Positions 36,868 through 43,977 of a stretch of 64,000 nucleotides of DNA are shown in pieces (positions within the stretch are counted from its first letter, which is position 1; the number at the start of each line of letters is the position of its first letter). The notes beneath the pieces are model-generated. The model ran no database searches, had not been told where the DNA came from, and was given only the letters and a program-made list of their open reading frames with translations. Made by a program: the position numbers and the translations under genes. This DNA is from Arsenicicoccus dermatophilus (GTDB lineage Bacteria; Actinomycetota; Actinomycetes; Actinomycetales; Dermatophilaceae). The DNA is taken from assembly GCF_022568795.1 (NCBI RefSeq), contig NZ_JAKZHU010000001.1, forward strand, positions 930,001-994,000, in the 5' to 3' direction.

Positions 36868-38336
36868 AGGCCGGTCCGAAGGGAGCCGTGGACCCGTCGC
36901 CCCTGCCGCTGCGCACCCGAGCCACGGGGGCGGCCCGGTTCGCCCGGTTCTGCCAGCGCTACATCGTCACGCCGAAGGGCACCGGGGCGCGGTCCCCGAT
37001 GAAGCTGCGGCCCTGGCAGGTCGAGCTCGTCGGCTCGGTCCTGGACGCTGACCCTCGCCCTCGCACCGCCGGCTGGATGATGCCGCGTGGACAGGGGAAG
37101 TCGACCCTGGTGGCCGCGCTCGGCCTGTACGACCTCATCCTGGGCGACGAGGGCGCCGAGGTCGATGTCGTGGCCGTGGACGAGCGGCAGGCCGGCATCG
37201 TGTTCGGCACGGCCGCGCGCATGGTCGAGCTACACGACGACCTCGCGTCGCGCGTGCAGGTCTACAAGGACCGGCTGACGGTGCCTGAGCGGGGCGCGAA
37301 GTTCCAGTGCCTCCCCGCCTCGCCCAAGGCGATCGAGGGGCTGGACCCGTCCCTGGCGATAGTGGACGAGCTGGGCGTCGTGGACCGCGACGTGTTCGAG
37401 GTATTAACCCTGGCCCAGGGCAAGCGCGCCCAGTCCACGTTGATCGGGATCGGGACGCCCGGCCCGGACCCGCACAACAGCGTGCTGACCGACATGCGCG
37501 TGTATGCCGCTGAGCACCCCGACGACCTGACGCAGGTGTGGCGGGAGTTCAGCGCCGCGGGGTTCGAGCACCACCCGGTCAACTGCGAGCACTGCTGGGA
37601 GCTGGCGAACCCGGCCTTGGACGACTACCTGCACCGCGACGCGCTGACGGCGCTGCTGCCGCCGAAGGTGCGTGAGGCGACGTTCCGGCGCGCTCGGCTG
37701 TGCCAGTTCGTGACCGACACCGACGGCGCGTTCCTGGCGCCCGGCGTGTGGGACGCACTGAGCACGGGCGAGGGCATCGACGAGGGCACCGACGTCGTGC
37801 TGGCGCTCGACGGATCGTTCAGCGACGACACGACGGCGCTGCTGCTCGGCACCGTGTCGACCCGGCCGCACTTCGACGTCCTGGCGACGTGGGAGCGACC
37901 GACGAGCGACGAGGCCTGGCGGGTGCCCATCGCCGAGGTCGAGAACACCATCCGCGCCGCCGCCCGCACCTACCGGGTGGTGGAGATCATCGCGGACCCC
38001 TTCCGCTGGACGCGCACGCTCCAGGCGCTGGAGGCCGAGGGCCTGCCCGTCGTGGAGTTCCCCCACTCGCCATCGCGGCTGACGGCCGCGACGGGTGACC
38101 TGCTGAACGCCGCCAACAACGGGGAGCTGACGCACTCCGGTGACCCGCGCCTGGCCGCGCACGTCGCCGCCGCCGTGATCACCGAGGACGCCCGAGGGGT
38201 GCGCCTCGCCAAGCCCAACCGCAAGCGCAACGCCCGCAAGATCGACCTCGCCGCGTGCCTGGTCATGGCCCACTCCCGCGCCACCTGGCGCGCCACCCGC
38301 AAGCCCCCTCGACGCCGCGTCGCGGGGTTCCGATGA
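36864..38336 (+). CDS. terL: Terminase large subunit
   Basis: 490-aa packaging motor. The ATPase has Walker A at 74-81 (PRGQGKST) and Walker B with catalytic Glu at ~164-169 (LAIVDE). The RNase-H-like nuclease has D316 (LALDGSFSDD), D378 (IIADPF) and D461 (KIDLAACLVMAH). Full length, with no sign of decay. There is no recognisable small terminase upstream; either the 84-aa protein does that job, or it comes from the helper. It is coupled to HNH (GTGA) and to the portal gene (ATGA). Confidence 0.94.
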   Translation: MKAGPKGAVDPSPLPLRTRATGAARFARFCQRYIVTPKGTGARSPMKLRPWQVELVGSVLDADPRPRTAGWMMPRGQGKSTLVAALGLYDLILGDEGAEVDVVAVDERQAGIVFGTAARMVELHDDLASRVQVYKDRLTVPERGAKFQCLPASPKAIEGLDPSLAIVDELGVVDRDVFEVLTLAQGKRAQSTLIGIGTPGPDPHNSVLTDMRVYAAEHPDDLTQVWREFSAAGFEHHPVNCEHCWELANPALDDYLHRDALTALLPPKVREATFRRARLCQFVTDTDGAFLAPGVWDALSTGEGIDEGTDVVLALDGSFSDDTTALLLGTVSTRPHFDVLATWERPTSDEAWRVPIAEVENTIRAAARTYRVVEIIADPFRWTRTLQALEAEGLPVVEFPHSPSRLTAATGDLLNAANNGELTHSGDPRLAAHVAAAVITEDARGVRLAKPNRKRNARKIDLAACLVMAHSRATWRATRKPPRRRVAGFR

Positions 38337-38350
38337 CCGGAGGACACCTC

Positions 38351-39643
38351 ATGCCCACTGATCTGCTCACGACGCTCCTGACGGCCCTGGACGCCCCGCA
38401 GGCCCGGTACGCCGCGCTCGACCGCTACTACGCCGGCACCCAGCCCCTCGCGTTCCTGGCGCCCGAGGCCCGCGAGGCCCTGGGGGAACGGCTGACCACC
38501 ATGTCGTCCAACCTGCCGCGTCTGGCCGTGACGTCGCTCGCGGAGCGGCTGCGGGTGACCGGCTTCACCCTCGACGGCAAGCCCGCCACGCAACTGTGGG
38601 AGGCGTGGCGGCGCAACGACCTCGACCAGCTCGCCGGGGTCGCGCACCGCGAGGCCCTGGCCCTCGGCAGCGCCTACGTCGCGACGTGGGCCGGCGAGGA
38701 CGGCAAGGCCCTGGTCACGGTCGAATCTGCTCGTCAGGTCGTCACCATCCACGACCCCGCCACCCGAGAGGTGACCGCCGCCATCAAGCGCTGGGAGGAC
38801 GCCCAGGGAACCCACGCTGTGGTGTACACCGCCGACACGATCCGCCACCACTTCGCCCCGCAGGCGGGCGCCACGGCCGGCTTCCGGGTGGTCGAGCGCA
38901 TCGACAACCCCTTGGGAGTCGTGCCCGTCACGCCGCTGCACAACACCGACCGCCTGCTCGGCGGCGGGGTCTCCGAGATGGCCGACCTGCTGCCCCTGGT
39001 CGACGCCCTCTCCAAGCTCCTCGCCGACATGCTCGTCGGCAGCGAGTACTACGCCCGGCCCCGGCGCTGGGCTACCGGCGTCGAGCTGGCAGAGGACGCG
39101 GACGGCAACGCGGCGAACCCGTTCGCTGAGGGCATCAAGATGATGGTCTCGGAGTCGCCCGACACGAAGTTCGGCAGCCTTCCGGCGGCGGATCTCTCCG
39201 CCTACACCGACGCCGTGAACGTCGTCACGTCGCAGATCATGGCGGTGTCGGGTCTGCCAGCCCACTACGTCGGTGTGCTGTCGAACCAGCCATCCAGCGC
39301 TGACGCCCTGCGCGCCAGCGAGGCCAGCCTGACCGCTCGTGCCGAGGCCCGTCAGCAGGTGTTCGGGCGCGCGTGGGAGCGCGTGGCGCGGCTGGTCCTG
39401 GCCGTCGAGAACGGTGTCGACCCCGCCACCGTGGCGCCGTCCGTGTCGTGGGCCGACCCCGCCACCCGCTCCGTGGCGCAGGAGGCGGACGCCGTTGTGA
39501 AGCTGTACAGCGCGGGTCTGCTGCCCGCGTCGGCCGCGCTGCGACGCCTGGGCTACTCCGACAGCGACATTGACGCGATCCGCCGCGACATGTCCGCTGA
39601 CGCCGTGTCGCGCCTCGATCTTGGCGGTGTCGTGGCCCGATGA
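38351..39643 (+). CDS. Portal protein (SPP1 gp6-like)
   Basis: 430-aa portal forming the DNA entry ring of the capsid. It has RYAALDRYYAGTQPLAFLAP at the N-terminus and the typical long crown/wing middle with SEMADLLPLVDALSKLLADM. The segment FGSLPAADLSAYTDAVNVV leads into SGLPAHYVGVLSNQPSSADA (~300), a characteristic SPP1-family block. ATG 38351 follows GGAGG at 38339-38343; an alternative ATG at 38333 would overlap the terL stop. It overlaps the next gene by ATGA. Confidence 0.9.
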   Translation: MPTDLLTTLLTALDAPQARYAALDRYYAGTQPLAFLAPEAREALGERLTTMSSNLPRLAVTSLAERLRVTGFTLDGKPATQLWEAWRRNDLDQLAGVAHREALALGSAYVATWAGEDGKALVTVESARQVVTIHDPATREVTAAIKRWEDAQGTHAVVYTADTIRHHFAPQAGATAGFRVVERIDNPLGVVPVTPLHNTDRLLGGGVSEMADLLPLVDALSKLLADMLVGSEYYARPRRWATGVELAEDADGNAANPFAEGIKMMVSESPDTKFGSLPAADLSAYTDAVNVVTSQIMAVSGLPAHYVGVLSNQPSSADALRASEASLTARAEARQQVFGRAWERVARLVLAVENGVDPATVAPSVSWADPATRSVAQEADAVVKLYSAGLLPASAALRRLGYSDSDIDAIRRDMSADAVSRLDLGGVVAR

Positions 39644-40239
39644 GCAGCGAGACTCCCTACCAGAGGGCCCTTGTCGCCCTGGCCGATGGCGCGGTCACGA
39701 CGTGCCTGAGGGTCGTCGTGGCGTGGCTGGCGGGCCGTGTCGCGACACCTGACGCGACACGCGCCATAGCCGCGACAGTGGCGCGCGCCAACGCCCACGC
39801 TGTCGCCCTCGCCGACCTGTCGCTGGCCGCCACCCTCACCAGCGACATGGCGCGGCCCGTGCCCGTCCTGGGCCTGACCGCCCCGGCCGGTGACCTCGAC
39901 CGTCTCACCAAAGCCGCCACGACGATCCTGGGCGACCCCGAGCCCAACGCCACCGCCACGACCCCCGACGAGCAGCACGACGCCGTGGCGCGCCGCGTGG
40001 AACGCCTCGCCCGCAACGAGCCCCTGGACGCCGCCGGCGGGGCCTTCAACGAGGCCGTGAAGCGGTCCCCGCACGTGACCGGCTACCGCCGCCAGCTCGA
40101 GGACGGCGCCTGCGAGCTCTGCGTCTGGCTGGCCAAGCGGCACCTCGACCCGCTCGGCTACGTCTACCCCGCCAATCAACCGATGCACCGGCACGCCGGG
40201 TGCCGGTGCCACCCCATCCCCGCCACGAGAGGAGCCTGA
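39640..40239 (+). CDS. Minor head protein, MuF-like
   Basis: 199 aa. The first ~130 residues are alanine-rich helices. The C-terminus holds the MuF-type zinc motif: CELCVWLAKRHLDP, then YPANQPMHRHAGCRCHPIP (CxxC with H and CxC). Position directly after the portal is standard for such proteins, which attach to the inner portal face and may be ejected. Coupled to the portal gene by ATGA. Confidence 0.85.
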   Translation: MSSETPYQRALVALADGAVTTCLRVVVAWLAGRVATPDATRAIAATVARANAHAVALADLSLAATLTSDMARPVPVLGLTAPAGDLDRLTKAATTILGDPEPNATATTPDEQHDAVARRVERLARNEPLDAAGGAFNEAVKRSPHVTGYRRQLEDGACELCVWLAKRHLDPLGYVYPANQPMHRHAGCRCHPIPATRGA

Positions 40240-40241
40240 CC

Positions 40242-40682
40242 ATGACCGACCAGACCATCACCATCGAGACCGATGACACGACCCCAGACGAGGTGGCCGC
40301 AGAGCGCGCCGCCGACGAGGTGACCGCCACCCACACCGACGACGACCAGGACGACCCCGAGACCTTCCCGCGCGCCTACGTCGAGAAGCTGCGCCAGGAG
40401 GCCGCAGACGCCCGCGTGCGCGCCAGGGATCGCGACTCCCTGGCCGAGCGACTGCACACCGCCCTCGTCGCCGCTACCGGTCGCCTGGCCGACCCCACCG
40501 ACCTCGCATTCAGCGAGGACCACCTGACCGATCCCGACGCCCTCACCGCCGCCGTCGACGAGCTCCTGGCCCGTAAGCCCCACCTCGCCAGCCGCCGGCC
40601 CACGGGGTCCATCGCGCAGGGAGCAACCGCCCCCGCGTCCGCAGTCGACCTGGCGGGCATCCTCCGCCGGGCCGCCCAGTGA
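40242..40682 (+). CDS. Capsid scaffolding protein
   Basis: 146 aa, strongly acidic N-terminus (ITIETDDTTPDEVAAERAAD), central coiled coil (YVEKLRQEAADARVRARD), then a helical region and a basic tail ending LAGILRRAAQ. This composition and position before the capsid gene are those of phage scaffolds. ATG 40242 is preceded by GAGAGGAG. Confidence 0.82.
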   Translation: MTDQTITIETDDTTPDEVAAERAADEVTATHTDDDQDDPETFPRAYVEKLRQEAADARVRARDRDSLAERLHTALVAATGRLADPTDLAFSEDHLTDPDALTAAVDELLARKPHLASRRPTGSIAQGATAPASAVDLAGILRRAAQ

Positions 40683-40693
40683 AGGAGAAGCAC

Positions 40694-40969
40694 ATGCCCA
40701 CGTTCGACACCACCCGCCTCGCGGACTACGACCCCGACCGCATCGCCGAGATCCAGCGCCACGAGCCCGAGCTCTACGCCAACCACCTCGACGTGGCCAA
40801 CTGGCTCGAGGGGTGGTGCCGGCGCCTGGACGAGAGCCACCGGGACGACGCCCGTCAGGCCGGCATCGCCTACGCCCTCGGCGAGGTCGTCGCCCATCTG
40901 CGTCAGGGGGACTTCACCAACGACGAGCACTCGCTCATCACCGAGGAGAAGCGCGCCACGAGGACCTGA
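40694..40969 (+). CDS. Hypothetical satellite protein between scaffold and capsid genes
   Basis: 91 aa from ATG 40694 with GAAGGAG at good spacing. It is helical, with MPTFDTTRLADYDPDRIAEI, a mid segment VANWLEGWCRRLDESHRDDA and a charged end. Not recognised. An extra gene between scaffold and capsid is not usual, so it could be a size-determination or helper-interference factor; this is only a guess. Confidence 0.65.
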   Translation: MPTFDTTRLADYDPDRIAEIQRHEPELYANHLDVANWLEGWCRRLDESHRDDARQAGIAYALGEVVAHLRQGDFTNDEHSLITEEKRATRT

Positions 40970-40975
40970 CGAGCG

Positions 40976-41234
40976 TGGTCCCTGACGTGGTCCCTGGCGT
41001 GGTCGCGTGACCACGTGATGTGGTCCCTTGACCACACGTTGACCACAGCCTTGACCACGCGCTGACCTGCACAAAGACCACAAAGACCACAGATCGGGCG
41101 CCCCTGTCTCGGGGCGCCCGATCCCTGGTCTAGAGCCTGGTCGCACCCCTGGTCCTGCGACCAGGCGGTGACCAGGGTGGTGACCATGTGCTGACCTGCG
41201 CATAGAGCAGGAAGACCAGGGATGTCCGGGACCA
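40976..41234. repeat. Phased TGGTC/GACCA array
   Basis: Eighteen copies of TGGTC (7) or GACCA (11) lie in 259 bp. Block A (40976-41089): TGGTC at 40976, 40988, 41000 and 41021; GACCA at 41009, 41030, 41041, 41053, 41076 and 41085. Block B (41126-41186): TGGTC at 41126, 41138 and 41150; GACCA at 41159, 41170 and 41182. Two more GACCA are at 41214 and 41230. The commonest spacing is 11-12 bp, one helical turn, and both blocks begin with the same 12-12-9 pattern. A 13-bp hairpin (41092-41123) separates the blocks. Confidence 0.85.
41092..41123. terminator. Hairpin inside the TGGTC array
   Basis: Perfect 13-bp stem (GATCGGGCGCCCC, 41092-41104, with 41111-41123) and a 6-nt loop. Likely a terminator for the portal-scaffold transcript, or a structural part of the array. 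Confidence 0.7.
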
Positions 41235-41464
41235 CTTTCCCGGCGCCGGGAAGCGTTGGCGTCCGGACACGACGATGCCCCGGCACCCCTCCCGGGGCCG
41301 GGGCATCGCGCTGCGGCGACCAACCGCACACCACGCGTCTCTCAACGCCCTCCCAGCATACCCCCCAGGGGTATGCTGGGCAGTGAGTCCAGGCGGCTCA
41401 ACCACGCTCGCGGCCCTGGCGGCCGGAACGCACCCCACCCGTTCCCCTCGTCAGGAGACCCCTC

Positions 41465-42364
41465 ATGGCCCTTGCCACCCAGACCACCACCGCCGCCGCC
41501 GGCAGCGTCGCCACCCCCGAGCTCACCGCCGAGGACGTCAAGGCGATCCTCGTCGAGCCGCTGCGCGCCCAGTCCGTGTTCCTCGCCGCCGGCCCGCGCA
41601 TCTTCGACACCGCTGGCCCCCTGCGCCTGCCGAAGAACGGTGGCCCCATCACCGACCCCGGCTGGACCGGGGAGAACGAGCAGATCCCGGAGCGCGACGT
41701 CGACTTCGACGAGGTGAAGCTGCTCCCCTCGACCCTGAAGAGCGTGAAGGTCATCACCCGCGTCTCGGCCGAGCTCGCCCGCCAGTCCGTGATCAACCTG
41801 GACCAGGCGATCCGCGACCGGCTCGTGCGCGACGTGGCCGACAAGCTCGACGCCCAGTTCCTGTCCGCGTCCGGTGACGGCGTGACGACCCCAAAGGGCC
41901 TGTTCGCCTACGCCGGTACCCAGGAGGTCAAGGTCGGTGGCGCGATGACCCTCGACCACCTGCTCGACGCCTGGGGCAAGGCTCTGTCCGCCAACGTCGC
42001 CATGACCGCGCTCAAGTGGGTGATGGCCCCTGGCGACTTCGTGGCCCTGCGCAAGATCAAGGACACTGCCGGCCGCTACCTGCTGCAGGCCGACCCCACC
42101 GCCGACGGCGTGTTCCGTGTCTGGGGCGCCCCCGTCATCGTCACCAAGCGCGTCCCGGACACCACCGGCAGCACCCCGACCGGCCGCGCTGCTCTCGTGG
42201 ACTTCTCCCAGATCGCCGTCGCCCGCGACCTGGCCCCGAGCGTGAAGGTCCTCACCGAGCGGTACGCCGACTACGACCAGGTCGGCATCCGTGTCGTGGC
42301 CCGCTACGACGCCGCCCCGCTCAACCCTGAGGCGATCGTCACCCTGACCGGGATCACCCGCTGA
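41465..42364 (+). CDS. Major capsid protein (HK97 fold)
   Basis: 299 aa, short for an HK97-fold capsid protein and lacking a long N-terminal scaffold arm, consistent with the separate scaffold gene. Typical elements are the N-arm, an E-loop-like stretch (GGPITDPGWTGENEQIPERD), the spine helix LDQAIRDRLVRDVADKLDAQ with FLSASGDG, and the P-domain end DQVGIRVVARYDAAPLNPEA. CAGGAG precedes ATG. The long upstream region with hairpins may raise or time its expression separately from the packaging genes. Confidence 0.92.
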   Translation: MALATQTTTAAAGSVATPELTAEDVKAILVEPLRAQSVFLAAGPRIFDTAGPLRLPKNGGPITDPGWTGENEQIPERDVDFDEVKLLPSTLKSVKVITRVSAELARQSVINLDQAIRDRLVRDVADKLDAQFLSASGDGVTTPKGLFAYAGTQEVKVGGAMTLDHLLDAWGKALSANVAMTALKWVMAPGDFVALRKIKDTAGRYLLQADPTADGVFRVWGAPVIVTKRVPDTTGSTPTGRAALVDFSQIAVARDLAPSVKVLTERYADYDQVGIRVVARYDAAPLNPEAIVTLTGITR

Positions 42365-42366
42365 CG

Positions 42367-42690
42367 ATGACCGCGCCGACCCCCGAGACGGTCGCCCGCT
42401 TCCTGGGCAAGGGCGACGACCCCGCTGTCGTCGCCCTTGCCGGGGAGCACCTGCCCGTCGTGACCGCGTTCGTGCAGGCCTACACGCGGGACCAGGGCTT
42501 CGACGACGCCGGACACCCGGCACCCCCGCTCGCGGCCGTCATCACCTCTGCCACGGCCCGCCTGGTCGCCAACCCCGAGCGCACCCAGGCCTACACGGCC
42601 GGCGACTACTCCGAGCGTCCAGCCGTCCTCGACGGCTGGACGCTGCCCGAGCTCGCCGTGCTCCACCGCTACCGGAAGCGGGCGCTATGA
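42367..42690 (+). CDS. Head-tail connector (adaptor, gp6/gp15-like)
   Basis: 107-aa helical protein beginning MTAPTPETVARFLGKGDDPA, with TAFVQAYTRDQGFDD and LAAVITSATARLVANPERTQ. This is the layout of connector adaptors that bind the portal (HK97 gp6/SPP1 gp15 type). Two bases after the capsid stop; overlaps the next gene by ATGA. Confidence 0.8.
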   Translation: MTAPTPETVARFLGKGDDPAVVALAGEHLPVVTAFVQAYTRDQGFDDAGHPAPPLAAVITSATARLVANPERTQAYTAGDYSERPAVLDGWTLPELAVLHRYRKRAL

Positions 42691-43013
42691 GGCTCGCAGA
42701 CCGCATCGAGCTCATCACCGGCCGCAAGTACGTGGACGACCTCGGGAACGACGCGATCGACTGGGACGACCCGCAGGCCACGGTCATGCTGCCCGCCCAG
42801 GTCACCCACACCTCCACCGCCCTGGACGCCAACGGCAAGTTCGTCCTGTCCGAGGAGCTGCGGGTCATCGCGCCCCCGGTCACCTTCGACCCCCAGACCC
42901 AGCGAATCCGGTGGCGGGACCAGTGGTACACCGCTGCCGGCGAGGCCCTGATCCACATGCGCGGCGCCACGCCCCACCACGTCACCATCCCCATCAAACA
43001 GATCACCGGGTGA
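42687..43013 (+). CDS. Head closure / stopper protein
   Basis: 108-aa beta-rich protein. It has LITGRKYVDDLGNDAIDWDD at the N-terminus and RWRDQWYTAAGEALIHMRGA near the end, similar to SPP1 gp16-type stoppers that plug the connector and receive the tail. It is the last head gene; no tail-terminator, tube or tape-measure gene follows. The element therefore stops exactly at the head-tail interface. A terminator lies 3 bp on. Confidence 0.75.
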   Translation: MRLADRIELITGRKYVDDLGNDAIDWDDPQATVMLPAQVTHTSTALDANGKFVLSEELRVIAPPVTFDPQTQRIRWRDQWYTAAGEALIHMRGATPHHVTIPIKQITG

Positions 43014-43016
43014 CGC

Positions 43017-43052
43017 CACGACGCCCGTCCCCTGGTGGGGGCGGGCGTCGTG
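43017..43052 (+). terminator. Terminator at the end of the head module
   Basis: An 11-bp stem plus a T-G pair and four more pairs (43017-43032 with 43037-43052) around a TGGT loop. Confidence 0.85.
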
Positions 43053-43086
43053 CGGTGAGGGGGTGCATGCACCACCCCATCGGGGC

Positions 43087-43314
43087 TCAGCGGCGGGTCA
43101 GCTCGCCTGGCAGATCGACGTGCTCCTGGGTCAGAAGCAGGGCCGCGAGGTGGTGCGTGGCCAGCTGCACATCGGACCAGTGGGCCATGACGGCTTCACG
43201 GGTCTCGGGGCTCATCGGGTCGTTGAGCTTGCGCGACAACTCGGCGTAGCGCGTGGCGGTCGCCGCCAGGGTCTCGACGATGTAGTCCGTAGGGTCCGAC
43301 AGGGTGGTAGGCAT
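43087..43314 (-). CDS. Hypothetical satellite protein on the opposite strand
   Basis: 75 aa from ATG 43314 (GAGAGGTG upstream): MPTTLSDPTDYIVETLAATA, then a helical RYAELSRKLNDPMSPETREA and a helical end. No family recognised. It is the only gene of the element on this strand, placed between the head module and attR, which is where cargo or control genes of satellites often lie. Confidence 0.6.
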   Translation of the reverse strand: MPTTLSDPTDYIVETLAATATRYAELSRKLNDPMSPETREAVMAHWSDVQLATHHLAALLLTQEHVDLPGELTRR

Positions 43315-43367
43315 GGTGGCACCTCTCGTGCGTGGCTGGTGTGTGATCGCACGCAGGTTGCACGTAG

Positions 43368-43407
43368 AAAGGGCCTCTGACCTGTTCTCGCAGGTCAGAG
43401 GCCCTTT
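43368..43407 (-). terminator. Replacement terminator for tRNA-Arg supplied by the element
   Basis: A perfect 17-bp stem (43368-43384 with 43391-43407), 6-nt loop, flanked by AAA/TTTT runs, immediately 3' of the restored tRNA gene. It is unrelated in sequence to the ancestral hairpin at 33353-33392. Confidence 0.85.
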
Positions 43408-43410
43408 TGG

Positions 43411-43438
43411 GTGGCGCCCCCAGTAGGATTCGAACCTA
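43411..43438 (-). repeat. attR: 28-bp core inside tRNA-Arg
   Basis: Same 28 bp as 33398-33425. Here it forms the real 3' end of the functional tRNA gene. Confidence 0.92.
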
Positions 43439-43486
43439 CGCACCCGCCTCCGGAGGGCGGTGCTCTATCCCCTGAGCTATGGGGGC
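43412..43486 (-). tRNA. tRNA-Arg (anticodon CCG), CCA end encoded
   Basis: Minus-strand cloverleaf: acceptor GCCCCCA pairs with TGGGGGC, D-stem GCTC/GAGC, anticodon stem CCGCC/GGCGG with loop CTCCGGA (anticodon CCG), T-stem GTAGG/CCTAC with loop TTCGAAT, discriminator G, then CCA encoded in the DNA. It is the integration target of the satellite and remains intact. In related actinobacteria a tRNA-Arg commonly lies by argS and lysA. Confidence 0.97.
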
Positions 43487-43550
43487 CAGGGTCGACGACG
43501 ACCGGGGCGAGAGGTCCCTGTCGCACGTGCGGAGCCCGACACTACCAGCC

Positions 43551-43563
43551 TAGGCTGCCAAAC
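43551..43563 (+). promoter_or_regulatory. Leaderless promoter of the response regulator
   Basis: TAGGCT (43551-43556), 7 nt, then ATG 43564; no ribosome-binding site. Confidence 0.6.
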
Positions 43564-43977
43564 ATGGAATGGCCCCGCGCAGCAGGTGAGTCCACCGCCA
43601 CCGTCCTGGTGTGCGACGACGCCGAGCAGATCCGCACCCTCATCCGCCTCAACCTCGAGCTCGAGGGTTACGACGTCATCGAGGCGGGAGACGGGATCGA
43701 GGCGCTCGCCATCCTGCGCGACCCCGAGATGCCGCGGCCGGACGTGGTCACCGTCGACGCCCTCATGCCCCGCCGGGACGGTTGGTGGACGGTCGGGATG
43801 ATCCGTGCCGACCCGGCCCTGGCCGACATCCCGATCGTCATGGTGACCGCGTCGGTGCAGTCGCACCACCGGCAGCAGGCCGAGCAGGCCGAGGTGGACG
43901 GCTTCATCGCCAAGCCCTTCGAGCCGGACGAGCTGCTCGCCATGGTCGGCATCCTCGCGGCGTCGGGGCGGGTGTGA
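43564..43977 (+). CDS. Single-domain response regulator (receiver only)
   Basis: 137-aa CheY-like receiver with no output domain. Acidic pair D18/D19 (LVCDDAEQ), phosphoacceptor D65 (TVDALMPRRDGW), T95 (VMVTASVQ) and K117 (FIAKPFEPDEL) are all present, so it should accept phosphate. No histidine kinase is nearby; it probably acts by protein contact. It is coupled by GTGA to the ArgS-like gene and starts from a leaderless promoter. Confidence 0.9.
   Translation: MEWPRAAGESTATVLVCDDAEQIRTLIRLNLELEGYDVIEAGDGIEALAILRDPEMPRPDVVTVDALMPRRDGWWTVGMIRADPALADIPIVMVTASVQSHHRQQAEQAEVDGFIAKPFEPDELLAMVGILAASGRV

Larger units (their letters stand above)
40970..41464. other. 495-bp non-coding region before the capsid gene
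   Basis: Besides the TGGTC array and its hairpin, it holds an 11-bp stem (GATGCCCCGGC, 41274-41284, with 41297-41307) and a 13-bp stem with a 3-nt loop (41352-41364 with 41368-41380) about 85 bp before the capsid ATG. The open frames across it show repeat-driven low-complexity translations and no ribosome site, so I treat it as non-coding. It is the largest gap in the element. Confidence 0.7.
33398..43438. mobile_element. Capsid-encoding phage satellite integrated in tRNA-Arg (cf-PICI-like), about 10.0 kb
   Basis: The element is bounded by 28-bp direct repeats (33398-33425 and 43411-43438) that duplicate the 3' end of tRNA-Arg(CCG); the intact tRNA is at the right end. Gene order is integrase, excisionase-like HTH, three small genes with an iteron set, a small gene, HNH, TerL, portal, MuF-like, scaffold, unknown, major capsid, two head connectors, and one opposite-strand gene. 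No tail, tape-measure, lysin, holin or recognisable polymerase/helicase genes are present. All head genes look intact and many overlap by 4 nt. A decayed prophage would not keep a perfect head module with clean ends, so a satellite that borrows tails and lysis from a helper phage is the better reading. Confidence 0.8.

Noticed and set aside
40903-41334. A 143-codon minus-strand frame across the TGGTC array with repeated Arg-Asp-His units.
   Set aside because: The repeats in the translation follow from the DNA repeats; there is no ribosome site, and it covers three hairpins.
33398-43438. A degraded prophage remnant.
   Set aside because: Ends are exact, every head gene is full length, and losses would have to remove all tail, lysis and replication genes cleanly without scars.
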